Part shown: positions 43,398-54,703 of the stretch, one piece after another
Position numbering within the stretch: the first letter of the stretch is position 1
How the letters are laid out: each line of letters begins with the position of its first letter
Origin: Takakia lepidozioides
Taxonomy: Eukaryota; Streptophyta; Takakiopsida; Takakiales; Takakiaceae
Reading direction: 5' to 3'
Assembly (NCBI GenBank): GCA_030704615.1
Contig: CM060734.1
Span: forward strand, 9,114,001 to 9,178,000
DNA: 64,000 nucleotides
Made by a program: the position numbers and the translations under genes
Notes under the pieces: generated by a model
Database searches by the model: none
The model's input: the letters and a program-made list of their open reading frames with translations, nothing else
What the model was told of the DNA's origin: nothing

Positions 43398-44420
43398 ATG
43401 GGGTACTTCTTACCTTCACACATGGATCAAGGGCTCATCTTTGTGGTCCTGGGAGTATGGCACATTGCCAATACTCTACACAGCTACATAAAGTACCCCA
43501 GAGACTTTAGGGCGAGGCCATGGTTTCCAGTTCCACAGCTTCCGGGCTTACTCAGATGTATGGAGCTATGGGTTTTGTTATTCATAGTGGTGCTCTTCAT
43601 GGGGAAGCAGCTGTCACACGCGCAGCCAGATTTGATCTCGGGGGTTATACAATCTGCGCACATGCAACGATTCCAGCATGTTACATTTGCAGTCTTCTTC
43701 TTGACTTACGTGATTGCAGGCATAGTGAGCGAGAATTCGACCGTGCTACCCCTGCCCAATGGGGTCCTGAATGCCACATTCGCACTTGGTTTTTTGATGG
43801 AGCTTCTTGTGTTTAAATTTGGGCATCACCCCGGAGATGACCTCGAGCACTTTGTGCACATGCTGATGGAGCTCATTTTGGCGTGTCTGGTAATCTTGAT
43901 GTTTCTTGAGAATCTGTGGCCACGCAGCATTCTCATTGCCGTCGCACGATGCATGGTCCTCACAATGAAAGGCACATGGTTCTTCCAAATTGGTTTTCTG
44001 CTCAATATCCCTTACTACATTCCCTTGGGATGCAGCACGACTCCAGAGAAGGATTTTCCAGTTTGTGAGGGCGCTCCCGCTCAAATGAGGGCCAAGTCAC
44101 TGCAGGTTCTTGTTTTTGGGTGGCAAGCATCTGGGATTGTGATGGCGACTTTTGTTGGCTATGCCTTGATGCTACACTACTTGCATCCACGGCTTGTGCT
44201 AACTCCAAAAGGAGCAGTGACTCCAAAAAGTGGCCTTACTCCAAGAAGCAAGGATCTTAGCCAACTAGCGTACTGTGTTGTTGATACTGGTGATGACTCT
44301 GACGATGGTGACGAAACCGATGAGCTTGATGCCGATGGAATCCCCATGCTTAGCACCCGTCCCCGCTCATTGTCTAGGCGCATGGGCAGCAGAAATGCGA
44401 AGGTACCTCCCAATGTATAG
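43398..44420 (+). CDS. DUF716 / TMEM45-family membrane protein
   Basis: A single uninterrupted 340-codon frame in plant style. MGYFLPSHMDQGLIFVVLGV opens the first membrane segment, and several hydrophobic helices follow (LWVLLFIVVLFMG, VTFAVFFLTYVIAGIV, LNATFALGFLMELLVF, MLMELILACLVILMFL, SLQVLVFGWQASGIVMATFV). FGHHPGDDLEHFVH and KGTWFFQIGF match conserved stretches of the family. The acidic C-terminal tail (DDSDDGDETDELDADG), flanked by Ser/Thr-Pro sites, is typical of the plant proteins. The function of the family is poorly defined; membrane location is predicted. It is the only intact host-type gene in the window, with no intron, and the start at 43398 is the first Met. Confidence 0.88.
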   Translation: MGYFLPSHMDQGLIFVVLGVWHIANTLHSYIKYPRDFRARPWFPVPQLPGLLRCMELWVLLFIVVLFMGKQLSHAQPDLISGVIQSAHMQRFQHVTFAVFFLTYVIAGIVSENSTVLPLPNGVLNATFALGFLMELLVFKFGHHPGDDLEHFVHMLMELILACLVILMFLENLWPRSILIAVARCMVLTMKGTWFFQIGFLLNIPYYIPLGCSTTPEKDFPVCEGAPAQMRAKSLQVLVFGWQASGIVMATFVGYALMLHYLHPRLVLTPKGAVTPKSGLTPRSKDLSQLAYCVVDTGDDSDDGDETDELDADGIPMLSTRPRSLSRRMGSRNAKVPPNV

Positions 44421-46130
44421 GTGGTGGATGGCGTCTCGGCGCCGCAAGACCTCTGTTGAACTTCAACATGTAATCCGTGTCCTCGGCGAAGGTATTGGAG
44501 ACCTTGTTGTGTACTGTTGATGCAGAATAGGATTTTTTGCCGTTATCTCGAATGCCGCCATCTCTTTCCCAACCTCGCACAACTGGTAATCCTAATTTTT
44601 CCATCTATTGTGGACTGTGCTAATCGAGATGATGAATCTGGGTGGCTTACGAAGTTGGGGCTAAGCAACAATTTTATTGCAGATGCTGTCTCCCAGTGCA
44701 GATGCCTCTTGATCTCACTTTCCTGTCAGTGATCAAGCTATTATTTGGTTCTGTTGTGCTTATCCCTCTGTGTGACCTCCGTCCCCTATGACCAAATGGC
44801 CAGTCTGTTCTGGGGGCATCGGTAAACTGGAGAGTCTATTATCATCAGCGGCTACTACATTAGGGCAGTTTGCGAGTTCGAGCAAGGGAACTATGTCTGG
44901 GCAGTGTGAGTCCGGGGAGTGTGAGCTGGCTTGGCACATGAGAATCAGTTGCGAATCGAGATAGTGAAGAAGGTGCATACAAGCAGCAACGTGGTAAGAG
45001 ACATGGTCCTGCGCACGAAAAAGATCACAGAAGGCGTGCAACGTCTCTTGTGAGTTTTTTTCCGTTTAAAAGGCACAGTTTTGAGATCTGCCCCACATTT
45101 TGTTTCTGGGGACACCTTTGAGACACATCAATGTTGGGTTAGGTCATCAATGGATTTGAATTTTCTCTCATACCAAACTTGCTCTATGAATACGTAGTTA
45201 TATACTTGTTCCTCTGTTTGGAAAAGGAAACGGTGCTGGCCACAGTCAGTGTAACTATTCCGAGCCTTACCTCCAGAAGGTGGTTGTCCGTCTGAGGAGT
45301 CTTTCCTAACTGCGTGCTGCTTTCATACTCGCAAACCAACTGAGCACAACTTGCAAAACCCTTATTGATTTCTAGTCCACTCTCTCTGCTCCAACGTTGG
45401 TTGTATATTGAATACTAGCAATGGTTCACTATAGACTTGCCTGCCATTGCTTCCTGTTCGGACATTGACAAGGCCTTTTAAGAACCATCACTAAAGTTAA
45501 GTTTGTAAGCTGTCTTCGGCTGATTGCTCTGATTCTCTGATTCTCTGATTATTTGTTGGTGCTTTGTGTTGCTTTTGGTGGCTGTGTGAACTGAATCATC
45601 TCAGTGCATGAACTATCTGCTTGATAAGTGTAGGACAGTTGCACGATTGCAGTACATTATTATGCACACAAGTTCTGAGCACAGCTACTATGCGTTGGTC
45701 ATATGGGAGTGAACCATGTACCACAAGAGAGGCTTCCATCTCTGGTGGTTTGTACTTGTGTACGAATGATGGCCCTCTTCAAATCAATCAGTAGCTTCTT
45801 GCCTTTCTTTCATAATCCTGATTTCTTCATCAAATTGAACACACAAATGCATCCACAAGACCAAACAAATTACAATACATCTATCTCACCAGCTAAACCT
45901 CATTTTATGTTACTACAGTCATATCTTTCTGAATCCAATACCAGTACTAGTCAGAATATCATGTTGCAGAGTAATCAATGGACCGTGTTCTCGAATTGTA
46001 ATAATACAAAAAGGCTCTCCCTCTACATTGTATTTTTATCCTCGGTCTTGAAATACCAGAAGGATAAAATGCCTACAATCTCTCCTCCCATACCAAGAAT
46101 GAACAATGGCTTAGCACGAATCATGCTGTG
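44421..46130. other. 3' flank of the DUF716 gene, no gene recognised
   Basis: Presumed 3' untranslated sequence followed by unique-looking DNA. A direct phrase GATTCTCTGATT repeats near 45530. The 167-codon frame 45703-46206 lacks domain signals and overlaps repeat sequence, so I do not call it. Confidence 0.4.
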
Positions 46131-46139
46131 CAAAACAGA

Positions 46140-47110
46140 GTATAGAGTTTCCAGGTTACCTTTTATCTTGTCAACACAGCCTTCACAAAGACAGGCCTGT
46201 GTATAGAGATTATGAGTGTTCCTCAACCAAGTGCAGCAAACGGCTGCACCTCACTTCACCCCATTAGCCAAATCTCTGATTACAGAAACCGTGTTCCCAA
46301 TAGGTATAAGTAATCATGTATTCTTCAACCGCTGGCAATAGTCTTCTGCCTGTGCTTCATACATATCAATTTCCAGCACCAAAGGGTAAATTTGTGTGGT
46401 GCTACCAAGAGCGAGGCCACATCCAAGAGAAACCAGGAAGTATATGAGCTGAAGATAAACGAAATTCTAACATAAGGCATTGGCTACAGGGGATCAGTTA
46501 GCAAGAGCAATGTATGTGACCGGATCATGTAGAAGGTGTATACATGTACTCCCGTATACTGTCTTACCATGGCCCATAACATCAGAATCATGTTGGGTAA
46601 AACCAAAGTACTGAGTTTCCAGGTTACCTTGTAACTTGTCAACATCGCCTTCACAAGTCAGGACAAGCATGAGTATAGGAATTATCAGTGTACTTCAGCC
46701 GATGGCAGCACACTGCTGCACATTATTTCACCCAGTTAGCCAATTTTCTAGTTACAGAAGCAAATTTCCCATAGATAAAATCATACCATATTAGGGATTT
46801 AGTGCTCCATATTACTGACATGGAGGTAAGGTGGGCTGATACCTCATGGTCAAGTGATCAATGGCATAACAAGAATACAGTTGGACATGTAGAGTCATGA
46901 CTTTTCCATGTTACCTCTTAGCCGTTGAACAAGCTGTTGTTTCCAGGTTACCTTTTATGTTGACAACATAACCTTCACAAAGCTGGACAGGCATGGCTTT
47001 CAGCTTGTCAACATAGCCTTCACATAAGTGGACAGGCAAGAGCATAGGAATTATAAGTGTTCTCCTGCCAATGGCAGCAAATTGCTGCACATCATTTCAC
47101 CCTATCAGTC
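46140..47110 (-). repeat. three degenerate tandem copies of an exon-like repeat
   Basis: Around 46150-46310, 46620-46780 and 46940-47110 the same order recurs: GTTACCTT..A.CTTGTCAACA..GCCTTCACA, then a segment with GCAGCA...GCTGCAC and TTTCACCC. The minus strand of the first reads CLCEGCVDKIKGNLETLYS, with a splice-like AAAAG|GTAACC. It may be an exon with its intron, amplified; the gene is not identified. Confidence 0.4.
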
Positions 47111-47520
47111 ACATTTAACCAGGGAAGGATCCTTGTTCGCGAGGAATCTTATACTGATGTGAGTCAGCTTACTAGTTTCAGAATTAATTTTCCAAGGGTA
47201 TGAATCAGTACATAACTTTCTTTCCAAGCCGTATTAACGTTGCTGGAAAAATACAGGAATGGAGAAGCCCGTGAGATCACCATATTAATACTGATTCACC
47301 GGTCTATTCCAGCCACATATTACACTTGGGCAATTTCTAGTGGTGCTACAGGGAGCGAGGCCACATACAAGAGAAACATAAAAGCTTAAGAGCCGGAAGG
47401 TATCTAAGAGTGACATGAGGCATCGCCTACAAGAGACAAGCTAAACAGAGTAATGTACATTGACCGGATCATGTAGAAGGTGTACACATATACTTGATTA
47501 TGCTGTCTGACAAGGGCCTA
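46340..47520 (+). repeat. dispersed ~200-bp repeat, two copies (third at 63.9 kb)
   Basis: 46340-46580 and 47300-47520 share GAGCGAGGCCACATNCAAGAG and GACCGGATCATGTAGAAGGTG. The reverse complement of the second phrase is at about 63930-63960. Probably a terminal part of an unnamed repeat family. Confidence 0.55.
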
Positions 47521-47839
47521 GCTCACAATATCAGCTTTCAGGTCTACCTTAGAAACTCCGTGCTTATGATGTTTTTTTCTCCAAGCTCAAATCACCAACA
47601 AACTCTTGTTGTACAAGATTATACCTTACTAGTATCCCATGGCTTTGAGCCCATAACTCCAATCTGGAGTGCCCTTGCTGGAACTCCCTTGGCTTTGAGT
47701 TCATCACTCCAAATCGGAGTGTATTTGCTACCCTTCTGTCAAAGCCAAAGAAATGTAAGTACATCAACATGAGAGAGACGGAACAAAAAATGAGAGGGGT
47801 AGATGGTGTGTACAAACACCTCATAAGTACACTGGTCAA
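47500..47839 (-). pseudogene. 5' coding start of RT-element family, copy 3 fragment
   Basis: On the minus strand, after the hairpin module, GACCAGTGTACTTATGAGG and TTTGTACACACCATCTACC match 56665-56706. GGCTTTGACAGAAG and a WSDELKAKG stretch correspond to WNEDLIALG at 56790-56815. The rest of the element is missing, with unrelated repeats following. Confidence 0.6.
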
Positions 47840-47842
47840 AGG

Positions 47843-47940
47843 AAGAGAGGGAAGATATTAATGTCATGTCAAGACACAGACAAGACCAGTAGGGTCATTG
47901 TTAATTAAAGACATCATCAGCCCTTTACAGGGCACCATCT
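47843..47940 (-). other. three-hairpin module, copy near 47.9 kb
   Basis: Minus strand: GCCCT-GTAA-AGGGC, then AACAATGACC/GGTCTTGTC, then TGTC-TTGACAT-GACA and ATCTTCCCTCTC. Same order as in the other copies. Confidence 0.72.
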
Positions 47941-48332
47941 AATACCTCCTTCCATGCACATCTCCTCAAAATAATTAGGGTGGGAGGGTGGGGTCTTTTT
48001 CATAAGAGAACAACCATATGCCAAGAGCAGGAATGGGTTTGAGGAGAGTATGCAATTGCCATACAATCAAAGGGACCCAAAGATTACAATTTTTTGTTGT
48101 TTGAAGCACGTTGAGCATTTAAATACAAGCTGGAGGTATTCCAATAGCTTACAGCAAATAGACAAAGGGCTTTGGTTTTGCTGGCCTCCAAGAAACTTTC
48201 AAGTAATTACCAGGTGACAGGCTCATTCAAGAATACTGGTTTGGTAATCTTAAGACTCAAGCAGCTTAGAAATTGAATGTAATAAGCTTAACAGGTCAGG
48301 TGGAAACCATTCAGCCATGTCTAAGAATGTAA

Positions 48333-48590
48333 TTTGGGAGTCTCACGCCAGCAACCTTTAGCACGCTAATGAACTGCCTCTTTCAGGAGTGGTTAGATGA
48401 TTTTGTGATCGTGTACATCGACAACATCTTGGTGTACTCGAAAACAAAAGAAAAGCACCTGGAGCACCTCAAAAGGGTGTTCCGAAAATTGCGAGAATGG
48501 AAGCTTTATGCCAAAGCTTCAAAGTGCAAATTTGGGGTTACAAAAGTGGAGTTCCTGGGGCATGTGATTACACAGGATGGGATGTATACC
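48333..48590 (+). pseudogene. orphan Ty3/gypsy reverse transcriptase fragment
   Basis: Reads FGSLTPATFSTLMNCLFQEW, LDDFVIVYIDNILVYSK, then LREWKLYAKASKCKFGV and VEFLGHVITQDGM. This is the palm of a conventional gypsy RT. The catalytic motif is YIDN instead of YIDD/YVDD, so it is inactive. Both flanks end abruptly. It is not the RT missing from copies A and B as far as can be judged. Confidence 0.88.
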
Positions 48591-48599
48591 AGATGCCTG

Positions 48600-49139
48600 T
48601 CAAAATGCTGCCATGTTTAATGCTAAATTCAAACAGGTCTGATCTGCAATCAGCTTTCATCTGCAATCAGGTTATGAACACAACCATTGATGGGGGTCTT
48701 AGAAAAAGGTCCACCTTATACCTTTCCTAGTACATCTATGTTGTTAACAAGGCAAACCAGTTTGCTGCTTGTGCCTCCATAAAGCCACAACACTTTAATA
48801 AAGGCCTGAAGATGGTGTACCAGGCTTTGTCAAAAAATGCCACCATGATCAATCTTGTAACCAGATGTCTTTATCACTGAAATCACAGGGCATTCACTAG
48901 GAAGCATTGCATAAGACCTTCTTCATAAGCTAAACCAAAACCAAAAAATGAGGTCAAAGATTAAAGCATATCCCCATTGAAGCCTTTTTCTGAAGCGGTA
49001 GTGTGCAACGACAGTAGAATATCGCAACCCACTCATCCATTCTGCTCAGTCCAGATCACCTACAAGCTCTGTAAATCACATCAGTTTAAGTCCCTCACAT
49101 GCGCCCGTCCCAAAAACAAACACAAAAAAAAATTTGTGC
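48600..49139 (-). repeat. terminal-region sequence of RT-element family, left of the MULE
   Basis: 48990-49140 continues, across the inserted MULE, into 51643. Together they match 19480-19600 and the reverse complement of 55750-55850. Nothing coding was recognised in 48600-48980. Confidence 0.45.
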
Positions 49140-49826
49140 GTTAGTGAGCAATGACGCAATGGCGTGAGCGTACGCTCACGCAGGAGTGACGTGGCGTGAG
49201 CGTGCACCCACGCTGACGTGGCGTGAGCATGATGTCAGCAAGTTGATATGGCGACAAATGCTGATGTGGCACTGCGCCGTCATCTGCCACGTCAGCATGA
49301 ACATGCGCCGCCTATAACCGAGGATGGTCCTATGACCGTGGGATTAATGCAGGGAATCTTTGGCTAAATACAATGAAGACTACCATGGTTCCTACAATTG
49401 TAGCATCCAACATTGTGCAATTACAAATTTTTGTTTCACTTTTACAATTACAAGGACGAGAAAATATCCTCACAAAGTATGCGCCATAGAGGCTGTCACG
49501 GAAAGTCCTTGCTCCCTCCCCAAATAACAATGAGAACTAGGATCATCTTCAAAAGATGATTGCAGTGCATAGCGACAGGAAAACATGTAGACTTCGAAAG
49601 GTGCAATGATGCATGTACTTTTAAAAGTTGTCACTCAGAGCTCACTCAGTATAGTTGGAAGCATAATGGAGGGATAAGGGACGTCATATCATTGCACCGC
49701 CGACGATGTTGCAAACGAATTGATTTGAATTGAATTTCTATGACAATGTTGCAAATTGCACATTTCATAGCATGGTCGTACACATACCACATTGTATAGC
49801 AGATGCTACCTATATGTTGTATCTCG

Positions 49827-50417
49827 CTACAATAGAGTATCGACCTCGTTGAAACTCAAAGTGGCTTGGTGAACGAAGTTGTCACGTTTGGGATCGCAAA
49901 CCATCATCTTCAAAAATATGAAATACAAATGTTTGCAGGGTATGAATTTACCTCTCTTGCCCAAACTGGTTGATAGCATATTCACAAAATCAGGACATGT
50001 GCAATTGGGGAAATTGGAAACCGTGATGTCGTAGGCCCTGTCATGAACAGCAGATGTCGAAGTGATCATTGTGTATACCCGACCATATCTTGGATCGGGC
50101 GCTTCCGTGGTGCTTGCAACACGAGCTTGGAGCATTCTTGCGGACTCCACTTTGCCGAAGTGTTCAGCGGTTGGATTGAAACGCCGAACCAGCTTTCCAT
50201 CTCGTTTGGTTGGCCACAAGTGAGGATTTGCCGGAGGGACCCGAGAGGATGCAGAAGTAAAAGCACATGCATGCAGTTGGGGTTGTCTCGCAAGGGAAAA
50301 ACCTGCCTCCTCCAGCATTGCAATCTCCTGACTCGTGAGATGTGTTCCCACCTGGACGGGCCAAACGGTTGGAGGAACTGGCTTCATCACCACGGAATGA
50401 TACACAGTTCCATGCAC
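49827..50417 (-). CDS. SWIM zinc-finger protein of Mutator-like element (C-terminal part of transposase)
   Basis: A 196-codon frame. VSNFPNCTCPDFVNML followed by FIPCKHLYFIFLKMM gives the CxC...CxH ligands of a SWIM finger (about 49895-49975). MULE transposases carry such a finger behind the catalytic core. No DDE core was recognised in the element, so it is a deletion derivative or only the 3' exon remains. The upstream half (FSLARQPQLHACAFTSASSR) is not diagnostic. Confidence 0.65.
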   Translation of the reverse strand: MHGTVYHSVVMKPVPPTVWPVQVGTHLTSQEIAMLEEAGFSLARQPQLHACAFTSASSRVPPANPHLWPTKRDGKLVRRFNPTAEHFGKVESARMLQARVASTTEAPDPRYGRVYTMITSTSAVHDRAYDITVSNFPNCTCPDFVNMLSTSLGKRGKFIPCKHLYFIFLKMMVCDPKRDNFVHQATLSFNEVDTLL

Positions 50418-50674
50418 ACATCTATCGTCTTGATGCTGGAGCCTGCCGTCGTGTCGGAGGTTCTTCCAGAATGGAGGTTCCGGACATGGATGTCATGCAG
50501 GGGAACACGAGGCTTCGAGAAGTTATCACGGTCTGCCCTGTGCGAATCGGAATCCGAACCAGGTGGGATGTTCAATTTCCTCTTACATGAGCCGAATCTC
50601 TCCCCTTCAAGATGTGGAATTCTAGAAACAAGTGGAGGTCCCTGGGCATACAACAAAAAAAAAAAAAGAACAGA

Positions 50675-51340
50675 AGTGATGATCGGCGGCACCGACCATC
50701 GCATCCACCCAAATGCCAAATGCCAAAAGCCACCTTAAATTTATATATATATATATATATAATAATAAATCAGAAAGTGATGATCGGTGTCACCGATAGA
50801 AGTGATTGTCGGCACCGACCATCACATCCACCCAAATGTCGAATGTCAAAAACCAAAATTTATTATAAAATAAAAAATAAAAAATAAAAAATGATGATCG
50901 GCGACATTGACAGAAGTAATGGTCGGCACCGACCATCGCATCCGCCTCAATGCCGAATGTCAAAAGCCAAAAAAAAAGATCGGCGGCACTGACAAAAGTG
51001 ATGGTCGGCACCGACTATCACATCCACCCAAATGCCGAATGTCAAAAGCCAAAAGCCAAAAAAAAAAAAAAAAAACGGAGAGTGGTGATCGGTAACAGAA
51101 GTGATGGTCAGCACCGATCATCACATCCACCCAAATGCCGAATGACAAAAAAAAAAAAAAAAAAAAAAAACGGAAAGTGATGATCGGCGGCACGGACAGA
51201 AGTGATTGTCGGCACCGACCATTGCATCCACCCAAATGCCGAATGTCAAAAAAAAAAAATGATGATCGGCGGCACTGGCAGAAGTGATGGTCGGCACCGA
51301 CCATCGCATCCGCCCAAATGCCGAATGTCAAAAGCCTATT
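50675..51340 (+). repeat. minisatellite, about seven units of 85-115 bp
   Basis: Each unit holds GTGATGATCGGCGGCAC, GTGATGGTCGGCACCGACC (the last part a near-palindrome), CATCCACCCAAATGCCGAATG and an A-rich tail of variable length. Units begin near 50680, 50775, 50890, 50978, 51078, 51172 and 51259. It lies wholly inside the Mutator-like element. Confidence 0.85.
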
Positions 51341-51642
51341 TTATTATTTTATTTATTTATTTATTTTAATAATTTATAAATTTATATATTTTTTTAATAA
51401 AAAAAAAATAAACAGTCTACCACTACCAATTCCGCGGCTATAGGCCCCTTTCTCCCTGTTCTGTCCGCGGTCATAGGTACGCCCGTGGAAATGACATGGC
51501 GAGACGTGACGTGGCGTCAACCACGCTGGCGAAGACTGCTAACGTGGCGTCGGACCCTTGAGCCAACGTGGCGAAAACCGGTGACGTGGCGTGAGCTTGG
51601 CCACGCTCACACGCTCACGCAGAGGCATTCCCCGTTAGTGAG

Positions 51643-52310
51643 GATGCGCGAGGTGAATCGCAGGACATCACAGTTGCTATCCATGTCAAATATGAGCTAC
51701 AAAGCCAGCAAGGAAATCAAACGGACAGGCAGGGGCAGAATCAGCCATAAACTTTCAAAGTTAGTGGAACAAGAGGATTCTGCAGCACGGCAATGAAGAT
51801 CTGGATATGACAAAGCAAAACATAATTGATTTGCTCCAAAGGGGAGCTGAAACAAGCCTCCATAGATCCAGTAATGTGTCGTTGCAGCAAAAGTGCGCAA
51901 TGAGGATTCTTCGGGAAGAACAGCAGCTGTCTGTCTATTTTTTTGTGGAGAGAAAATACCAGCACGGGAGCGATTCATTCAACTGCAGCTCCGTCGATTA
52001 ACACACAGGATCACGCGGCGAATGAAACGCGGTATCAGGATGAAACCCTAATATATCCATTAGGGATTACAAAAAATTCCATACTAGATATAGTTATGGA
52101 AAAAAAAAAATTGTTAATTCCCAAATATGTATCTGGAGAGAGGGAGAGAGAGGGGGAGAGGGGGAGAGATCAGGAAACCAAAAAATAAAAAAATAAAAAT
52201 TGTGGGGGGGAGGGGGGATGACTGAGCAGCTGCTGCTGCTAAGTCAACCCCCCACCTTTTTTTTGTTTCTTTGTTGCCCCCTCTCTCCCTCTCTCTCCCT
52301 CTCTACTGGG
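51643..52310 (-). repeat. terminal region of RT-element family with long palindrome (52134-52310)
   Basis: 51643-51690 resumes the site interrupted by the MULE. 52030-52130 resembles 20230-20340 (ATTAGGGATTA). At 52134-52310 a GA-rich arm, A-rich, G-rich, TGACTGAGCAG, then CTGCTGCTGCT, AAGTCA, C-rich, T-rich and TC-rich arm form a long palindrome. Confidence 0.6.
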
Positions 52311-54410
52311 AATTGGCAGTTTGCTATCAGTGTTGACTTCTTGTTTTCTCATCCTCTATCAGGTTTTTCATCCATACCGGATGAGCCACCAGGATGGACA
52401 CTGAACTACCTCTAGGATGGTTCTTTTGGCTTTTTCATTCCTCCTTTATTGACTCTCATCCATACCGGATGAATCACCATGGAAGAAAAAAATTACCTCT
52501 ATGGAGGTTGCCAGCAACATCCTGTTTTTCCATCCGTACCGGTTGAAAAACTACCAGGATGATAATTTTTCATTCCTCTTTTATTGACTCTTTTTATCCA
52601 TACCGGATGGTCTGGTGAGGAATGATAAAATTACCTAGATGGAGGTAAGACGCTGCCACAGATGATATTCCCCACTTTTTCATCCTGACACAAGTGATCT
52701 GTCTATGGATGATGTGATTATGGCCTGGAATTGATCTTTACTACCCCTAATTATGATTAATTACGGTGGAAACCCTAACCCCTACCCCAAAACCTATTTT
52801 TAACCGTGTTGCGGGTGAAATCCGTCAGGGTATACGGATGTGTCCTACTGTTTTTCATCCACGGATGAATAATCGGGGGACCAAAAACCCTATGTCGTCT
52901 CTCCCGCTGTCAGAAGCACGCGATGTGCTTTTAAGCTCGCGAGGGGAGTGTTATGGCGGACGTGCTTCGGTGGCTGCCCCGTTTGTGGTGTCGTACCCAT
53001 GCTGGACGAGCGCCTGGGGGGGGGGCGAAGGCGGCGCCTTGTCTCTCCTGCAGCGGGAAACACCGCTTTGAATGTAGTGGCATCTTCCCTCCTCTGGCTT
53101 TTTTTGTGCTTAGCAAGGGTGCTTATGATGGGAAGTTCTCTCCCTCCTTTCTAGTGCCTTGCGATTGTGCCTGCGTTGCTTCATTGCTTATGTGCTTTGT
53201 GGAGGCGGCTTGCTGCGGGTGGTGATGGCGCATAACCCTCTTCCCCAATCACTTAAGGTGCCTTTGGAGTTTAGGGATTCTCACGTTCTTATCTCTTTTT
53301 CTTGCTTTTGAGTTTTTTAGTTGACATCGATGACAAGTGTGAGGGTCTGTGATTCATCTGGGGTTCCACAATCCTCACTATCCTGTTGGTTTTTGTGGGG
53401 GCTTGTGATGGGACCAGGTGAGGATCCTCACCTACTTTGAAGTTTCTTGAGCCTGCAGATTGGGATATGGGCTGAGGAGACCTAGGGGTTTGTGCGCTGT
53501 GAGGTGGCTGCTGCCTGCAGCCCCGATTTCAACTCGACTGCCCCTGGCTTAACATGCTACAGCCTGCGTTCTGGCCTTTGTCGTTCTGCCGCCGATGCGC
53601 AGCTCGGCCTGACTGGCCTGTTTCCTGAGGCTTGCATACAACCATACCCTACCTTTTGATCTTTGACAGCAAAGCCTGTGGATTATTAAGCTAGGTTGTA
53701 AGTTCTTTTGGCCAAAGAGGATCTGGTTTTTGGTGGTATGTTTTTGGCGGTTTTGGGTATCTATGGACCTGGTGGCCTTGAAGTTTAAGGCGGCAGCCTG
53801 GTAGGGTACTGCCTTGCTCCTTTTCAGGCCTAATTCTGATGTGTACTGGATCGTAGTAAGGTGTTCTTTATATGTCTTAGCATGGAACTCTTGAAGGATG
53901 AGGATGGTAAGCTGCAATGGGATCCTACCTATAGTTTTGGATCTATCATGACATCAGGCCTATGACCTGCAATCTGGTTTTTTATATACAAAAGAGGCTG
54001 GATCTCGGCTGTTCATGCTGCTTGTTGGTACAAGTCTTGAACCTGCAATTTGACAGGCTGCATTCACATTCCCTTGATACCTTGTATGATCACATGTCTC
54101 GGGGTGAATACAAATGATATGGAATCTACTTCATCTTGCTCAAGTTGGACTGCTTGGTGGCATACTGAGATTCTGACAAACTGCAGGCTGGTCCTTATGC
54201 CTTGGCTGATGCATGACCTACCATAATTAATGGCTGAAATTGTAAGCTGCTGGTATATGTACAGGCTGAACCAAGAGGCCTTGCAGCCTGCACAGGGATA
54301 GCAATATCTTATCTTGTCCCACACAAGAACAAACCCCGCCCTCCACCCTGTTTTGACTTGGATGATTGGGTGGTGTCTTTTGGATGATTTGACAAGACTG
54401 GAAATGTGAG
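52311..54410 (+). repeat. degenerate terminal region of RT-element family
   Basis: 52320-52640 contains four CATCC-N4/5-GGATG type hairpins. 53330-53425 resembles the reverse complement of 21965-22095 (GTGAGGGTCTGTGATTC, CAGGTGAGGATCCTCACC). The region also has short ORFs on both strands (52766-53225, 53549-53917) without domains; I do not call them. It leads into the hairpin module at 54415. Confidence 0.45.
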
Positions 54411-54414
54411 ATAG

Positions 54415-54501
54415 TGCCCTATCCAGGGCTGTTTATGTCTTTAATTGACAATGACTCTTATGGGTCCTGTCCATGTCTTGACATGACGTGAATATCTTCC
54501 C
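54415..54501 (+). other. three-hairpin module, copy near 54.4 kb
   Basis: GCCCT-ATCC-AGGGC (54416-54429); GACA..GACTC/GGGTC..TGTC (54447-54471); CATGTC-TTGACAT-GACGTG (54472-54490); then ATCTTCCCTCTC. Confidence 0.75.
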
Positions 54502-54571
54502 TCTCTCTTTTTAACTTTTTCTGCCCCATCTCTCCCTCTTTTGTTTTTTTTTTTTAAAGCAGCACAAAAGA

Positions 54572-54671
54572 GAGGGAGAGGGAGGGAGAGATCAGGAAAC
54601 AAAAAAGAAAAAAAAGGTGGGGGGGGGGGGGGGGGTGACTGAGCTGCTGCTGCTGCTCAGTCACCCCCCCC

Positions 54672-54703
<32 letters not shown>

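Larger units (their letters stand above)
49140..51642. mobile_element. Mutator-like element with 9-bp target duplication
   Basis: GTTAGTGAG occurs at 49140-49148 and 51634-51642, flanking 49149-51633. The uninterrupted form of the site is seen in the related repeat at 19.56 kb (GTGTTAGTGAGGATGC). GCGTGAGCGT sits at the same offset (14-23) from both ends in inverted orientation. GACGTGGC-type subterminal repeats are dense at 49185-49290 and 51490-51600. A SWIM-finger ORF and a minisatellite lie inside. 9-bp duplications are typical of MULEs. Confidence 0.82.

Noticed and set aside
49140-51642. Helitron or hAT identity for the 49-51.6 kb element
   Set aside because: A 9-bp duplication, inverted GCGTGAGCGT ends and a SWIM finger fit Mutator-like elements; hAT makes 8-bp duplications and Helitrons none.
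52750-52800. CCCTAACCCCTACCCC as a second telomeric tract
   Set aside because: Irregular units, no perfect CCCTAAA repetition.
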